Assembly (NCBI GenBank): GCA_945873105.1
Contig: CAMCBW010000016.1
Location: forward strand, 1 to 64,000
Length of the DNA stretch: 64,000 nt
Reading direction: 5' to 3'
DNA from: Tangfeifania diversioriginum
Lineage (GTDB): Bacteria; Bacteroidota; Bacteroidia; Bacteroidales; Prolixibacteraceae
The first letter of the stretch is position 1; each line of letters opens with the position of its first letter. The notes beneath the pieces are model-generated. The model had not been told where the DNA came from. It made no database searches and saw only the letters and a program-made list of their open reading frames with translations. Made by a program: the position numbers and the translations under genes. Below are positions 50,659 to 59,442 of the stretch, one piece after another.

Positions 50659-51510
50659 TCAACGTTGAAATTCGACCAGCATGTTGTTAAACAACTCTTT
50701 TGTTTCCGCATCTACGATTTTTTCAAAATCAAGGTCAACGTTATCCTGTTGTTCAACAAAATCGGTCCTGTAATTGAATATCCGCCATTTCCCATTGTTG
50801 TATTCAAGGGAGGTAAGGTTCTCGATCCAGTCACCAGAATTGAGGTAGTTGACAGATTGCTCTCCAAGGCTGATCCTTCTGATTTCTGGTTTGTGAATAT
50901 GTCCGCAGATTACCGTATCGGCTCCTTTCCGAATGGCAGCTGCAGAGACAGTATCCTCAAATGCATTGATGTATTTGACAGCCCCTTTCACCGACTCCTT
51001 GATTCGCTTGGAGAAGGAGACCGGCTTAACCTTGATGTCCAGTTCGCGAAGGAGCCAATTCACAAAGGTGTTGAGCGAAACCAGGGTATCATAACCGATG
51101 GCACCTACCTTTGAAAGCCATTTCGAATGTTGCATCACCACATCAAAAACATCCCCATGGAAAATCCAAACCGACTTTCCTCCCAGTTCGAGTCTCAAGT
51201 CATTGATGATTTTCAATTTTCCGATTTTCATGCCAGAAAATCTCCGGAACATCTCGTCGTGATTTCCGGTAATGTAATAGACGGAACATCTTTGGGAGGC
51301 CAATCCAAGCAGGTGCTTTACCACCCTTAGGTGTGATTTGGGGAAATAGCGTTTCTTGAATTGCCAGATATCGATGATATCCCCATTCAAAATCAGCATT
51401 TTGGGTTTGATGCTTTTCAGGTATTTGAGCAGCTCAACGGCATGACTTCCGGAGGTACCCAGGTGTACATCCGACAAAACTACCAATTCAACATTTCTTC
51501 TGCTGTCCAT
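50659..51510 (-). CDS. LpxH/PlcP-like metallophosphoesterase
   Basis: 283 aa. Calcineurin-type metal motifs: SDVHLG (13-18), NGDIIDIW, GNHDE, and CGHIHKPEI, with HGDVFD. The IDIWQFKKRYFPKSH and GNHDEMFRRFSGMKIGKL stretches match the COG2908 group that includes both LpxH and the phosphate-starvation phospholipase C PlcP. Pho-box control and the adjacent glycosyltransferase favour PlcP (phosphatidyl head-group removal) over a housekeeping LpxH, but sequence alone cannot settle it. Confidence 0.85.
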   Translation of the reverse strand: MDSRRNVELVVLSDVHLGTSGSHAVELLKYLKSIKPKMLILNGDIIDIWQFKKRYFPKSHLRVVKHLLGLASQRCSVYYITGNHDEMFRRFSGMKIGKLKIINDLRLELGGKSVWIFHGDVFDVVMQHSKWLSKVGAIGYDTLVSLNTFVNWLLRELDIKVKPVSFSKRIKESVKGAVKYINAFEDTVSAAAIRKGADTVICGHIHKPEIRRISLGEQSVNYLNSGDWIENLTSLEYNNGKWRIFNYRTDFVEQQDNVDLDFEKIVDAETKELFNNMLVEFQR

Positions 51511-51543
51511 AAGTTACGTTTTAATGCACGCAGCTAAGCAACA

Positions 51544-51591
51544 GCAATTTAATTTCGTTACAGTTACAAAAGGATGAAACAATAATTACAG
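51544..51591 (-). promoter_or_regulatory. Pho-box promoter of the PlcP-like / glycosyltransferase operon
   Basis: On the minus strand CTGTAAT (51591-51585), GTTTCAT (51580-51574) and TTGTAAC (51569-51563) at an exact 11-bp period, then 14 bp, then ATTGC (51548-51544) at about 34 bp before the start codon. Confidence 0.75.
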
Positions 51592-51969
51592 ATTTTGAAA
51601 CCCAACCATGGTTATGAAAGCCTCAAAATAGAGTTGACACCCTCCCATAACCTGCGAAAACGCATTTACTGAACCGTTAAAGACCGTCATCGTTTATGAA
51701 TGCCGTTTACAGCGCTGACTTATACAACCATTGTTGATGGTTTGAACTTACAGCGCAGTTGGTGGTTTCCATAGCTTTTGGCGTTGACGTACAGCAGTGG
51801 ATTCGTATCCGCAATGATTCCAGTACTTTGATTGTTGTCAAAATCCAATGGTCAGTTCAGGAAAAAACAAACCAAATAGCTTCTTTAACAATTTTGTCAC
51901 ACAAATGTACCATCAACTGTAACAATTGCGACCGAATTTTGTTTCGAATCCGGTTAGACAATTTAACAA
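51592..51969. other. Intergenic region without a supported gene
   Basis: About 380 bp between the phosphoesterase Pho box and the GH1 stop codon. A 79-codon ORF on the plus strand (51759-51998) overlaps the end of the GH1 gene and has no recognisable features. No repeat or hairpin of note. Confidence 0.6.
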
Positions 51970-53397
51970 CTAAACACTTTCTTTCAAAAAATCCCTGAAC
52001 CAGTACCCTGAATCCTTTACCGTACGTTGCTGCGTTTCAAAATCGTTGTAAACCAAACCAAATCTGGGCCGGTTCCCCTCTGCCCATTCAAAGTTGTCGA
52101 TCAAGGTCCAGGCGAAATAACCCTTTACGTTGACCCCTTCCCTCTTTGCCCGCAGAATTTGCTCAAGATAGCCTTTGAAAAAATCAATTCTTTGCTGGTC
52201 ATGAACACGCCCATCGGTCATTACATCCGGAAAGGCTGCTCCATTTTCGGTAACGATAATCTCCTTGATGGGATATTTTGAGAACTGTTTCAGAATCTTG
52301 TAGATACCCTCCGGCGCCACCTCCCACCCCATCTCTGTAATTTCAACCCCATCCCCGGGTTTCATGCGATTGGCCCAGATGAAAGGGATCATAGAGGGTT
52401 TACTGATCAACCGGAAATAATTCTGCAGCCCGATAAAATCAAACTCAAACTTCAGTCTTTCAAGATCCCCGGGTTGGATGTATTTGTTTATCTTTCTCAA
52501 AAAGGGTACCTCAACAATCGGATAACCCATCCCCAGCGATGGTTCAATAAAAAGCCGATTGAGCACCACATCCAGCCTGTCCGCTGCATTCCGGTGACAA
52601 TGGGTCAATTTGTTTGGCTCGACAAAGGAACAGGAAAATGTGGTGCCTACGTGACTCCCGCTAACATTTTGCCGGATAATCCTGCCACCTTCCGCCTGGC
52701 ACATGCAGGCATGGTGCACAGCAGCCAAAAATATCCCGATTCCGGTTCGATCCGGTGCATGGACGCCCGAAAGGTATCCCAAAGTGGTAAAACCGGCAGG
52801 TTCATTCAACACCATCCAATGCTTGACCCTATCCCCAAATCTTCGTGTACACAAATCTGCATATTCAGAAAACCAGCCAATGATATCCCGATTGGCCCAT
52901 CCTCCCCGATCCTCCAATGCCTGCGGAAGATCCCAGTGGTAGAGTACCGCCCAGGGTTCTATGCCAAGTTCAAGGCAGGAATCAATCAATCGGTCGTAAA
53001 AATCAAGACCTTTTTCATTGATCTTTCCGGAGCCTTCAGGTAAAATACGGGCCCAGGAAAATGAAAACCTGAAGTTTTCAAAATTAAGTCGCTTCAACAA
53101 CTTCAAATCAGCCGCATAAGTATGGTAAAATTCAATGGCTGCTTTGGCGTTGGTCTTGTCCTTGATATTTCCCTCTTTCCCTGAAAAGGTATCCCAAATG
53201 GAGGGCCCTTTGCCATCAAGATCCCAGGCCCCTTCGACCTGAAAAGCAGAGGTCCCGACACCCCACTGGAAATCTCTGCCAAAGTCACTGCCTTTAAAAT
53301 CGGATCCGGATTCCAGCATCCTGTCAAACGTGAGCGGGTTAAACTTTGCCAGCGAGGCAAATGACAGCATGTATTTCAAAAACTCAAGTCGTACCAT
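51970..53397 (-). CDS. Glycoside hydrolase family 1 (beta-glucosidase-like)
   Basis: 475 aa. GH1 core starts at FQWGVGTSAFQVEGAW (about 43-58). Acid/base Glu199 in VLNEPA, nucleophile Glu384 in VTENGAAF, and the ending FAWTLIDNFEWAEG that binds the sugar. There are about 40 extra residues before the core without a clear signal peptide, so the true start may be internal (e.g. Met27). It should cleave beta-glucosides in the cytoplasm. It lies between Pho-controlled operons but has no Pho box in the minus-strand orientation; a link to glycolipid turnover is speculative. Confidence 0.92.
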   Translation of the reverse strand: MVRLEFLKYMLSFASLAKFNPLTFDRMLESGSDFKGSDFGRDFQWGVGTSAFQVEGAWDLDGKGPSIWDTFSGKEGNIKDKTNAKAAIEFYHTYAADLKLLKRLNFENFRFSFSWARILPEGSGKINEKGLDFYDRLIDSCLELGIEPWAVLYHWDLPQALEDRGGWANRDIIGWFSEYADLCTRRFGDRVKHWMVLNEPAGFTTLGYLSGVHAPDRTGIGIFLAAVHHACMCQAEGGRIIRQNVSGSHVGTTFSCSFVEPNKLTHCHRNAADRLDVVLNRLFIEPSLGMGYPIVEVPFLRKINKYIQPGDLERLKFEFDFIGLQNYFRLISKPSMIPFIWANRMKPGDGVEITEMGWEVAPEGIYKILKQFSKYPIKEIIVTENGAAFPDVMTDGRVHDQQRIDFFKGYLEQILRAKREGVNVKGYFAWTLIDNFEWAEGNRPRFGLVYNDFETQQRTVKDSGYWFRDFLKESV

Positions 53398-53468
53398 TCA
53401 TTCAGTTTCAGGAAATTTGAAATGTCAAAATTATTTCAATAATGTTCAGTTACTAACACCTCCTTTAA

Positions 53469-53527
53469 GTTTAACCACTCTGTATTTTATTTGAAACATT
53501 TCTGTAACAGTTAACCTTCAACTTTGC
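53469..53527 (+). promoter_or_regulatory. Pho-box promoter of the TonB receptor operon
   Basis: Four 7-mers GTTTAAC (53469), CTGTATT (53480), TTGAAAC (53491) and CTGTAAC (53502) at an exact 11-bp period, then 14 bp, then TTTGC (53523-53527). The layout is that of E. coli-type Pho boxes (7-bp direct repeats, 4-bp spacers). Confidence 0.8.
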
Positions 53528-53572
53528 AGCAGAAAATGCATTGTTCCATTGTTTATGATTTTACTATTCAAG

Positions 53573-56524
53573 ATGTCTCAAAACTCAACACAGCACCTAC
53601 CAGAATCTACTGCCAAAAATCTAACCAAAAATCCACAAATTCGTCGGATCCTAAATCGCACCTGCAACATTCCACCAAGACTACTTCAACTCCTGTTCGG
53701 TTTTCTGATGATTTTAATCTTCAGCAGCAATACCTTCAGCGCGAACGGCTCGATTGAGGGAACCGTTTTTGACAAGAAAACAAGGGAAACACTCGTCGGG
53801 GCACAGGTGATTGTAGAAGGAACCACTGTAGGGGCTGTCACAAATTTTGATGGCCACTATCTAATAGACAACCTTAAACCGGGAACCTACAATATAAAGG
53901 TCACCTACATCTCCTACAATACAGTCACGTTTGAAAAGGTGGTGGTAGTTGCCAACAAATCCATCCAGTTGAATGTAGACCTGGAGGAGGCAACCATCAG
54001 CCTTGGGGATATCACCGTAACCGCCACCAGACGCCAGGGATCGGATGTCTCCATCCTGACTGCCATGAAATCAAGCCTGATTGCTTCCAATGGTATTTCC
54101 AACCAGCAGATCCAGCGCTCGCAGGACAGGGACGCATCCGAGGTTGTCAAACGCGTACCGGGTGTAACGGTCGTAGATGACCGTTTTGTGATCGTCAGGG
54201 GATTGGGACAACGGTACAACAGTGTTTGGCTCAACAACGCTTCAGCCCCCAGCTCAGAGGCCGACAGCAGGGCCTTTTCATTCGATCTGGTTCCGAGTTC
54301 CATGATCGAAAATATGGTGGTGTTTAAGACACCGGCACCGGAATTGCCCGGAGATTTTTCCGGAGGATTCATCAAACTGACGACAAAAGATGTTCCTGAA
54401 TCGAATTCTTACTCTTTTTCTATTGGAACCTCCTATTCACAAGGCACCACCTTCAGTGATTTTTACAAATACCAGGGTGGGAAAACGGATTGGTTGGGGA
54501 TAGACGATAGGACCAGGAAACTGCCAGCATCCTTTCCAACCGACCTGCGCGAAGTTGGCAAAAACGACCAGGTACTGCTGGGTCGAATGCTTAATAAAAA
54601 CTGGGTAGCCAATTCACAGATGGCTACACCTGATTTGCGCATGTCATTCAGCATGGCACACCGCTTTAAAATCAAAAAAATTGTGATCGGTGAAGTAACC
54701 GGCATAAATTACAGCAACGTAAAAAATTACGACCAGGTTGAAAACAACAATTTTGGTGTCTACCAATTTCAAAATGACAAGCCGGGTTATGATTTTTCCT
54801 TTGTCGATGATGTTTATAAAAACACCGCAAAACTAGGGATTTTGAGCAACTGGAGTGCTTTTCTGGGCAATGGACACAAGATCGAGTTCCGGAACCTTTT
54901 CAACCACATCGGTTACACCAAAACGTCGATGAGACGTGGTACCGAGTATTACAGCAATTCCAAAATCCAATCCTACGAATATGCGTTCATGGGTCGGACC
55001 ACCTACATGGGACAGCTCAGCGGAACCCATTCTTTCAATGAAAACAAAACAAAAATAGACTGGACGACAGGTTATTCAAGGGCCACGCGTGACGAACCTG
55101 ACCTGAAAAGGTTGAAACTTACCATGAATGAAAACAAAACGGATCCCAACTATGGCAAATATTACATGGTCTTTCCGGTCAATCCGTTAACAGCCAATGC
55201 CGGAAGGGTATACATGAACCTTGTGGAGAATGTCTATTCGGCTACGGCAAATCTGGAACACACCTTCTCCATCTTAAATATCAACCCGACATTGAAGGCT
55301 GGTATCTTTGCAGAGCAAAAAGATCGCGAATTTAGTGCCAGGAAGCTGGGTTATGTGGTTTCAAACAGTGGAACTTACGACACCAAAATAGGATATTTGC
55401 CATTGGATCAAATGTTCAACGATGCAAACATCAATACCACAACAGGCATCAAGCTGGATGAAGAAACCAGTAAATCAGACTCCTATACTGGAAATAACAA
55501 CCAGGTAGCTGGTTATCTCGCATTTCAGATACCCTTTACCAAAAAATTGTCTGCCTACGTAGGAGTCAGGGGTGAAAACAACATCCAGCAAATCGATAGT
55601 TACGACAGGTTTCTCCAACCCATTACCGTCAAGAACGACACTTTCAGCATTTTGCCCTCGTTCAATGCCGTTTACCAATTCAATGAAGGGAACCAGCTCC
55701 GCATCGCCTATGGCCAATCGTTGAACCGTCCGGAGTTCAGGGAGATTGCACCTTTCCCATTCTATGATTTCGAAAGCAATGCGGTTTACTCAGGAAATCC
55801 GTCCCTCAAAAATGCGATTGTCACCAACAGTGAGATCCGGTATGAATACTATCCCTCCAAAAACGAATTGTTCTCGGTCGGACTATTTTACAAGAAATTC
55901 AAAAATCCAATTGAGGTAAAATACCTTCAGACCGGAAGCGGACTGGAATACTCCTACCAGAATGCAGACGAAGCAACCAATTATGGCATTGAGGCAGAGA
56001 TGCGTAAAACACTTGGATCAGCCGGCATTTGGGAAAAATTAAGTGTGGTAATGAATGGTGCGCTGATCAAAAGCGAAATAAACTTTGCCAACAAAATCAC
56101 AGAAAAATCTCGTCCCATGGCCGGACAATCTCCCTACATCCTCAATGCGGGGATCTTTTACACCGAGGAGGCCAAAAGCAGACTGATGGTGAACCTGATG
56201 TACAATGTGATCGGCAAAAGGATTCAAATTGTAGGAATTCCCCAACAGAATGGCTGGGAAGATGTACCGGATGTGTATGAAATGCCCCGTCACCTGGTTG
56301 ATTTTGTCATCAGCAAAAAGATCGGCAAATATGCAGAGATCAAATTCTCCATCAAGGATCTGCTCAACCAAAGCATTGTCTACAAACAAAATGTCAACAC
56401 GGATGTTGACATGAGTTACTACAATGGAGGCAGCACCGATATCAAGCATTTTAACCGTGATCAGGTCCTAAAAAGCTACAAACCCGGAAGCAGCATCTCC
56501 CTGGAACTGGGATTCCGCTTCTAA
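53573..56524 (+). CDS. TonB-dependent receptor with carboxypeptidase-like N-domain, Pho-controlled
   Basis: 983 aa from ATG 53573; ATG 53555 is an alternative. An unusually long N-region (about 33 residues) precedes the signal helix (LLQLLFGFLMILIF). A carboxypeptidase-D-regulatory-like domain covers about 58-140 (IEGTVFDKKTRETLVGAQVI, NLKPGTYNIKVTYISYN), then the plug (DASEVVKRVPGVTVVDDRFVIVRGLGQRYNSVWLN), then a large barrel ending SISLELGFRF. The RGLGQRYN plug is a receptor subgroup distinct from SusC. It is first in a Pho-boxed operon with the beta-helix lipoprotein, so it probably imports a phosphorus-containing nutrient. Confidence 0.88.
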   Translation: MSQNSTQHLPESTAKNLTKNPQIRRILNRTCNIPPRLLQLLFGFLMILIFSSNTFSANGSIEGTVFDKKTRETLVGAQVIVEGTTVGAVTNFDGHYLIDNLKPGTYNIKVTYISYNTVTFEKVVVVANKSIQLNVDLEEATISLGDITVTATRRQGSDVSILTAMKSSLIASNGISNQQIQRSQDRDASEVVKRVPGVTVVDDRFVIVRGLGQRYNSVWLNNASAPSSEADSRAFSFDLVPSSMIENMVVFKTPAPELPGDFSGGFIKLTTKDVPESNSYSFSIGTSYSQGTTFSDFYKYQGGKTDWLGIDDRTRKLPASFPTDLREVGKNDQVLLGRMLNKNWVANSQMATPDLRMSFSMAHRFKIKKIVIGEVTGINYSNVKNYDQVENNNFGVYQFQNDKPGYDFSFVDDVYKNTAKLGILSNWSAFLGNGHKIEFRNLFNHIGYTKTSMRRGTEYYSNSKIQSYEYAFMGRTTYMGQLSGTHSFNENKTKIDWTTGYSRATRDEPDLKRLKLTMNENKTDPNYGKYYMVFPVNPLTANAGRVYMNLVENVYSATANLEHTFSILNINPTLKAGIFAEQKDREFSARKLGYVVSNSGTYDTKIGYLPLDQMFNDANINTTTGIKLDEETSKSDSYTGNNNQVAGYLAFQIPFTKKLSAYVGVRGENNIQQIDSYDRFLQPITVKNDTFSILPSFNAVYQFNEGNQLRIAYGQSLNRPEFREIAPFPFYDFESNAVYSGNPSLKNAIVTNSEIRYEYYPSKNELFSVGLFYKKFKNPIEVKYLQTGSGLEYSYQNADEATNYGIEAEMRKTLGSAGIWEKLSVVMNGALIKSEINFANKITEKSRPMAGQSPYILNAGIFYTEEAKSRLMVNLMYNVIGKRIQIVGIPQQNGWEDVPDVYEMPRHLVDFVISKKIGKYAEIKFSIKDLLNQSIVYKQNVNTDVDMSYYNGGSTDIKHFNRDQVLKSYKPGSSISLELGFRF

Positions 56525-56620
56525 GTTTAGCATGAGAACAATTCCCCTATTGGCTTAAATAAAAATAAATAGAATAAATTTTAAATGAAGTACTTATTTA
56601 ACGATCAAAACATTAAAACC

Positions 56621-58174
56621 ATGAAACGTTTTATTTCAAATTCCTTATTAATGGTTCTGTTTCTTGCAGTGATGGTCTCCTGCTCTAAAGATCCTGTTAT
56701 CGTAAAAGTTGCAGGTGTAACCCTGGACACGAAAATCGCAACAGTCAGAATTGGAACCCCGTTGAAATTAACGGTATCCATCGCTCCATTCGATGCGACA
56801 GACAAAACAGTAACCTGGAGTACCAAGGATGCAGCAGTGGCAACAGTTGCTGCAGATGGTACCGTGTCAGGAGTAACCACCGGAACAACGGAAATTACCG
56901 TTAAAACAACGGATGGCATGTTCGAAGACAAATGCGCCATCACAGTCTTCGCGGCAGCTGGTTCTACACAAACAATTGCTGGTAACATTACCAGCAATAT
57001 CACCTTGAAATCGGACATCAATTACGTGCTGGATGGCTGGGTTTACGTCAAATCAGGTGCCACCATCACCATCGAACCCGGAACAGTAATCAAAGGTAAA
57101 GTGGATACCAAGGCCTCCCTGGTGATCGAAAGGGGTGGAAAAATCATGGCAGATGGAACTGCGGCCAAACCTATCGTCTTTACCTCAGCCAAGCCTGCTG
57201 GTTCACGTGCGGCCGGGGACTGGGGTGGAATCGTTCTCTGCGGAAAAGCAAAGATCAATGTAACCGGAGGTGAAGCCGAAATTGAAGGTGGACTAGGCAC
57301 CAAATACGGCGGTACGGACGACAACGACAACTCTGGGATTTTGAGATATGTCAGAATTGAGTTTGGCGGATATGCCTTTCAACCCGATAAAGAAATCAAT
57401 GGTTTGACTTTGGGTGCTGTAGGAAAAGCGACTACCATAGATTATGTGCAGGTTTCCTACGCCAACGATGACTCCTTCGAATGGTTTGGAGGAACAGTAA
57501 ATTGCAAACACCTGATTGCCTTTAGTGGCATAGATGATGAATTTGACACAGATTTTGGCTATACTGGATACGTTCAGTATGCGGTTGGTTTGTGTGATCC
57601 AAATGTTGCTGACATCTCTAAATCAAACGGATTCGAAAGTGACAACGATGGTAGCGGTTCAACCAATCCACCGATAACAAACGTAAAATTTGCCAATGTA
57701 AGTCTCTTTGGACCGCTTGCTACCCCAACAACAACCATTAATCCGTTGTTCCAGGCATCCATGCATCTCAAGAGAAGAACCAATCTGGAAGTTTATAACT
57801 CAGTTTTTGCCGGTTGGCCAAAAGGCTTGTTGATGGCAGATTCCAAAGGGAATGCCGGTACAGGGGCACAAGTCAAAGCTTGTATGCTTGCCGGAATAAC
57901 CGACAATTACAGTGGAAATGCAGCAGGAGAAAAAGCCTTCTACGAAGATGCAACCCGCATGAACAGGTCTGTTGCTCTGAATGCTGATCTCAAGCTGACC
58001 GATCCCTTCAACCTGACTGCACCAAAATTCCTTCCTTTGACAGGCTCACCACTGCTCACAGGAGCGACAACGCTGCCAACTGGATTTGAAGCCACCGATT
58101 ACCTGGGCGCCTTCAAAACTACCGACTGGACGGCTGGATGGGCCAATTGGACCCCTAAAACTACGGCTTATTAA
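56621..58174 (+). CDS. BIG2-domain, beta-helix-like surface lipoprotein
   Basis: 517 aa from ATG 56621; lipobox VSCS with Cys21. A BIG2-type Ig-like domain (about 30-115: VTLDTKIATVRIGTPLKLTVSIAP ... TTGTTEITVKTTDG), then a parallel-beta-helix-like region (about 130-430: GWVYVKSGATITIEPGTVIKG, AKPIVFTSAKPAGSRAAGDWGGIVLCG) and a C-terminal domain ending TAGWANWTPKTTAY. It follows the receptor by about 100 bp and ends at a terminator. It probably captures a ligand at the surface and hands it to the receptor; phosphate-related by regulation only. Confidence 0.85.
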   Translation: MKRFISNSLLMVLFLAVMVSCSKDPVIVKVAGVTLDTKIATVRIGTPLKLTVSIAPFDATDKTVTWSTKDAAVATVAADGTVSGVTTGTTEITVKTTDGMFEDKCAITVFAAAGSTQTIAGNITSNITLKSDINYVLDGWVYVKSGATITIEPGTVIKGKVDTKASLVIERGGKIMADGTAAKPIVFTSAKPAGSRAAGDWGGIVLCGKAKINVTGGEAEIEGGLGTKYGGTDDNDNSGILRYVRIEFGGYAFQPDKEINGLTLGAVGKATTIDYVQVSYANDDSFEWFGGTVNCKHLIAFSGIDDEFDTDFGYTGYVQYAVGLCDPNVADISKSNGFESDNDGSGSTNPPITNVKFANVSLFGPLATPTTTINPLFQASMHLKRRTNLEVYNSVFAGWPKGLLMADSKGNAGTGAQVKACMLAGITDNYSGNAAGEKAFYEDATRMNRSVALNADLKLTDPFNLTAPKFLPLTGSPLLTGATTLPTGFEATDYLGAFKTTDWTAGWANWTPKTTAY

Positions 58175-58192
58175 TTAAAGAGCGATCCAAAT

Positions 58193-58228
58193 AAAAAGGC
58201 AGCTCCACCCGGAGCGGCCTTTTCTTTT
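58193..58228 (+). terminator. Terminator of the Pho-controlled receptor operon
   Basis: AAAAAGGC-A-GCTCC / GGAGC-G-GCCTTTT with a 4-nt loop ACCC and one internal mismatch, then TCTTTT; 19 bp after the lipoprotein stop. Confidence 0.88.
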
Positions 58229-58315
58229 GGGTTGCAAACAACAATGTTCCAAATATCTGCACCATTATTTGCTATATTTGGAACACCAGAAACGCTACAT
58301 ACAATTATTATTTAA

Positions 58316-58771
58316 ATGAAAAAGAAACTGCTGGTTGTTTTGATGATGGTGATGGCTTCGGTAGCCTATTCCCAGGAGATTGAAAATATTGATGGCAAAT
58401 ATTTCAAGAAAGGAATGCTCTACTCCGGTATTCACACCGAGTACTTCGAAAACAAACAACCCAAATCCATTTTGAACATCTCCAATGGTGTGCTGGAGGG
58501 AACCGTCACCACCTTTTTTGAAAATGGGAAAAAACAAGAGTTGAGATCCTACAAAAATGGAAAAAAAGATGGGCTTTGGCTCACCTGGGATGAAAAAGGA
58601 AACAAGACCGCACAAGCGGAATACAAGGACAACGTCAAACACGGTGATTGGTTTATCTGGACTCCCGGGGGGAAACCGCTCTATGAACTTCATTACCAGA
58701 TGGGTCAAAAAACAGGAACCTGGAAAATTTACGATGAGACAGGCAAGTTAACCAGTGAAAGAACCTATTAG
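58316..58771 (+). CDS. Exported MORN-repeat protein (YwqK-like)
   Basis: 151 aa with signal peptide (about 1-20). At least four MORN-2-type repeats: YSGIHTEYFENKQPKSILN, LEGTVTTFFENGKKQELRSY, KDGLWLTWDEKGNKTAQAEY, KHGDWFIWTPGGKPLYELHY, KTGTWKIYDETGKL. Often annotated as a YwqK-family antitoxin, but no toxin is present and the signal peptide argues against that. Likely an envelope binding protein. It sits between two Pho-boxed units. Confidence 0.85.
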   Translation: MKKKLLVVLMMVMASVAYSQEIENIDGKYFKKGMLYSGIHTEYFENKQPKSILNISNGVLEGTVTTFFENGKKQELRSYKNGKKDGLWLTWDEKGNKTAQAEYKDNVKHGDWFIWTPGGKPLYELHYQMGQKTGTWKIYDETGKLTSERTY

Positions 58772-58780
58772 ATGACAAAT

Positions 58781-58850
58781 CTGTTACAGAGGTTTAACTG
58801 ATTTGTGATGATTCTGTAATCAATCTGTAACATTCTTGCCTGATATTTGC
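58781..58850 (+). promoter_or_regulatory. Five-repeat Pho-box promoter
   Basis: CTGTTAC (58781), GTTTAAC (58792), TTGTGAT (58803), CTGTAAT (58814) and CTGTAAC (58825) at an exact 11-bp period, then 14 bp, then TTTGC (58846-58850). It lies 21 bp before the ATG of the next gene and is the longest Pho box in the window. Confidence 0.82.
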
Positions 58851-58871
58851 ACTGTACTAAAAATTCAGAAA

Positions 58872-59246
58872 ATGAAAAAGTCACTGCTCACCATCTTGTT
58901 TGTTTCAATCTTCGCAATAACCTTTGCAATTAACAATGAAAGTTCAACGGCAAAGGGTAAATCTACAGAGACCACTGCTTCGGCTCCTTTGGCTGCCGTA
59001 TCTATCTCCGGTAAAGTGATTGATTTGAATTCAGGTGAAGCACTTGCAGGTGTTGAAGTAACCATCGAAGGATCCACCAAAAAAGTTCATACTGATTTAG
59101 ATGGAAACTTTACGATTGAAAACCTCAAACCAGGCGCTTACAACGTAATAGCCTCATACATCTCCTACAACAAAAGTTTTATCGAAAAATTGGAGGTTGG
59201 AAAACCAAACCAGTCTTTGGACATCAAATTGCAGTCTGCCAATTAG
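58872..59246 (+). CDS. Secreted single carboxypeptidase-regulatory-like domain protein
   Basis: 124 aa from ATG 58872. Signal peptide (about 1-20), a Ser/Thr/Ala linker (21-42), then one CarboxypepD-reg-like domain (43-124). The run IENLKPGAYNVIASYISYN (83-101) is nearly the same as the IDNLKPGTYNIKVTYISYN run in the N-domain of the TonB receptor at 53573, so the two are clear relatives. It has no plug or barrel. It is driven by the strongest Pho box of the region and ends at a terminator. Function is unknown. Confidence 0.85.
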   Translation: MKKSLLTILFVSIFAITFAINNESSTAKGKSTETTASAPLAAVSISGKVIDLNSGEALAGVEVTIEGSTKKVHTDLDGNFTIENLKPGAYNVIASYISYNKSFIEKLEVGKPNQSLDIKLQSAN

Positions 59247-59264
59247 TTTCACAGATAATTTTTT

Positions 59265-59300
59265 AAAAACGGAATGGCTTTTGGGCGGTTCCGTTTTTTT
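59265..59300 (+). terminator. Terminator of the single-domain gene
   Basis: Stem AAAAACGGAA (59265-59274) with TTCCGTTTTT (59289-59298), 14-nt loop, then TT. Confidence 0.92.
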
Positions 59301-59442
59301 ATTTCTGCGCTTTTAGAAAACATACCATACTTTGTGTTTCCTTTGTGTTATCCTTCGTTACCTTAGTGGTTTAGATAGTCCTATTCAATTCAGATATAGT
59401 ATCAAAACACGCACAAAAACGACACAGCAAAATTGATTAACC

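Noticed and set aside
51759-51998. 79-codon plus-strand ORF in the gap before the GH1 gene
   Set aside because: Atypical composition, no features, overlaps the GH1 3' end.
58316-58771. YwqK-type antitoxin of a toxin-antitoxin pair
   Set aside because: There is no toxin gene next to it, and the protein has a signal peptide; only the MORN-repeat fold supports that name.
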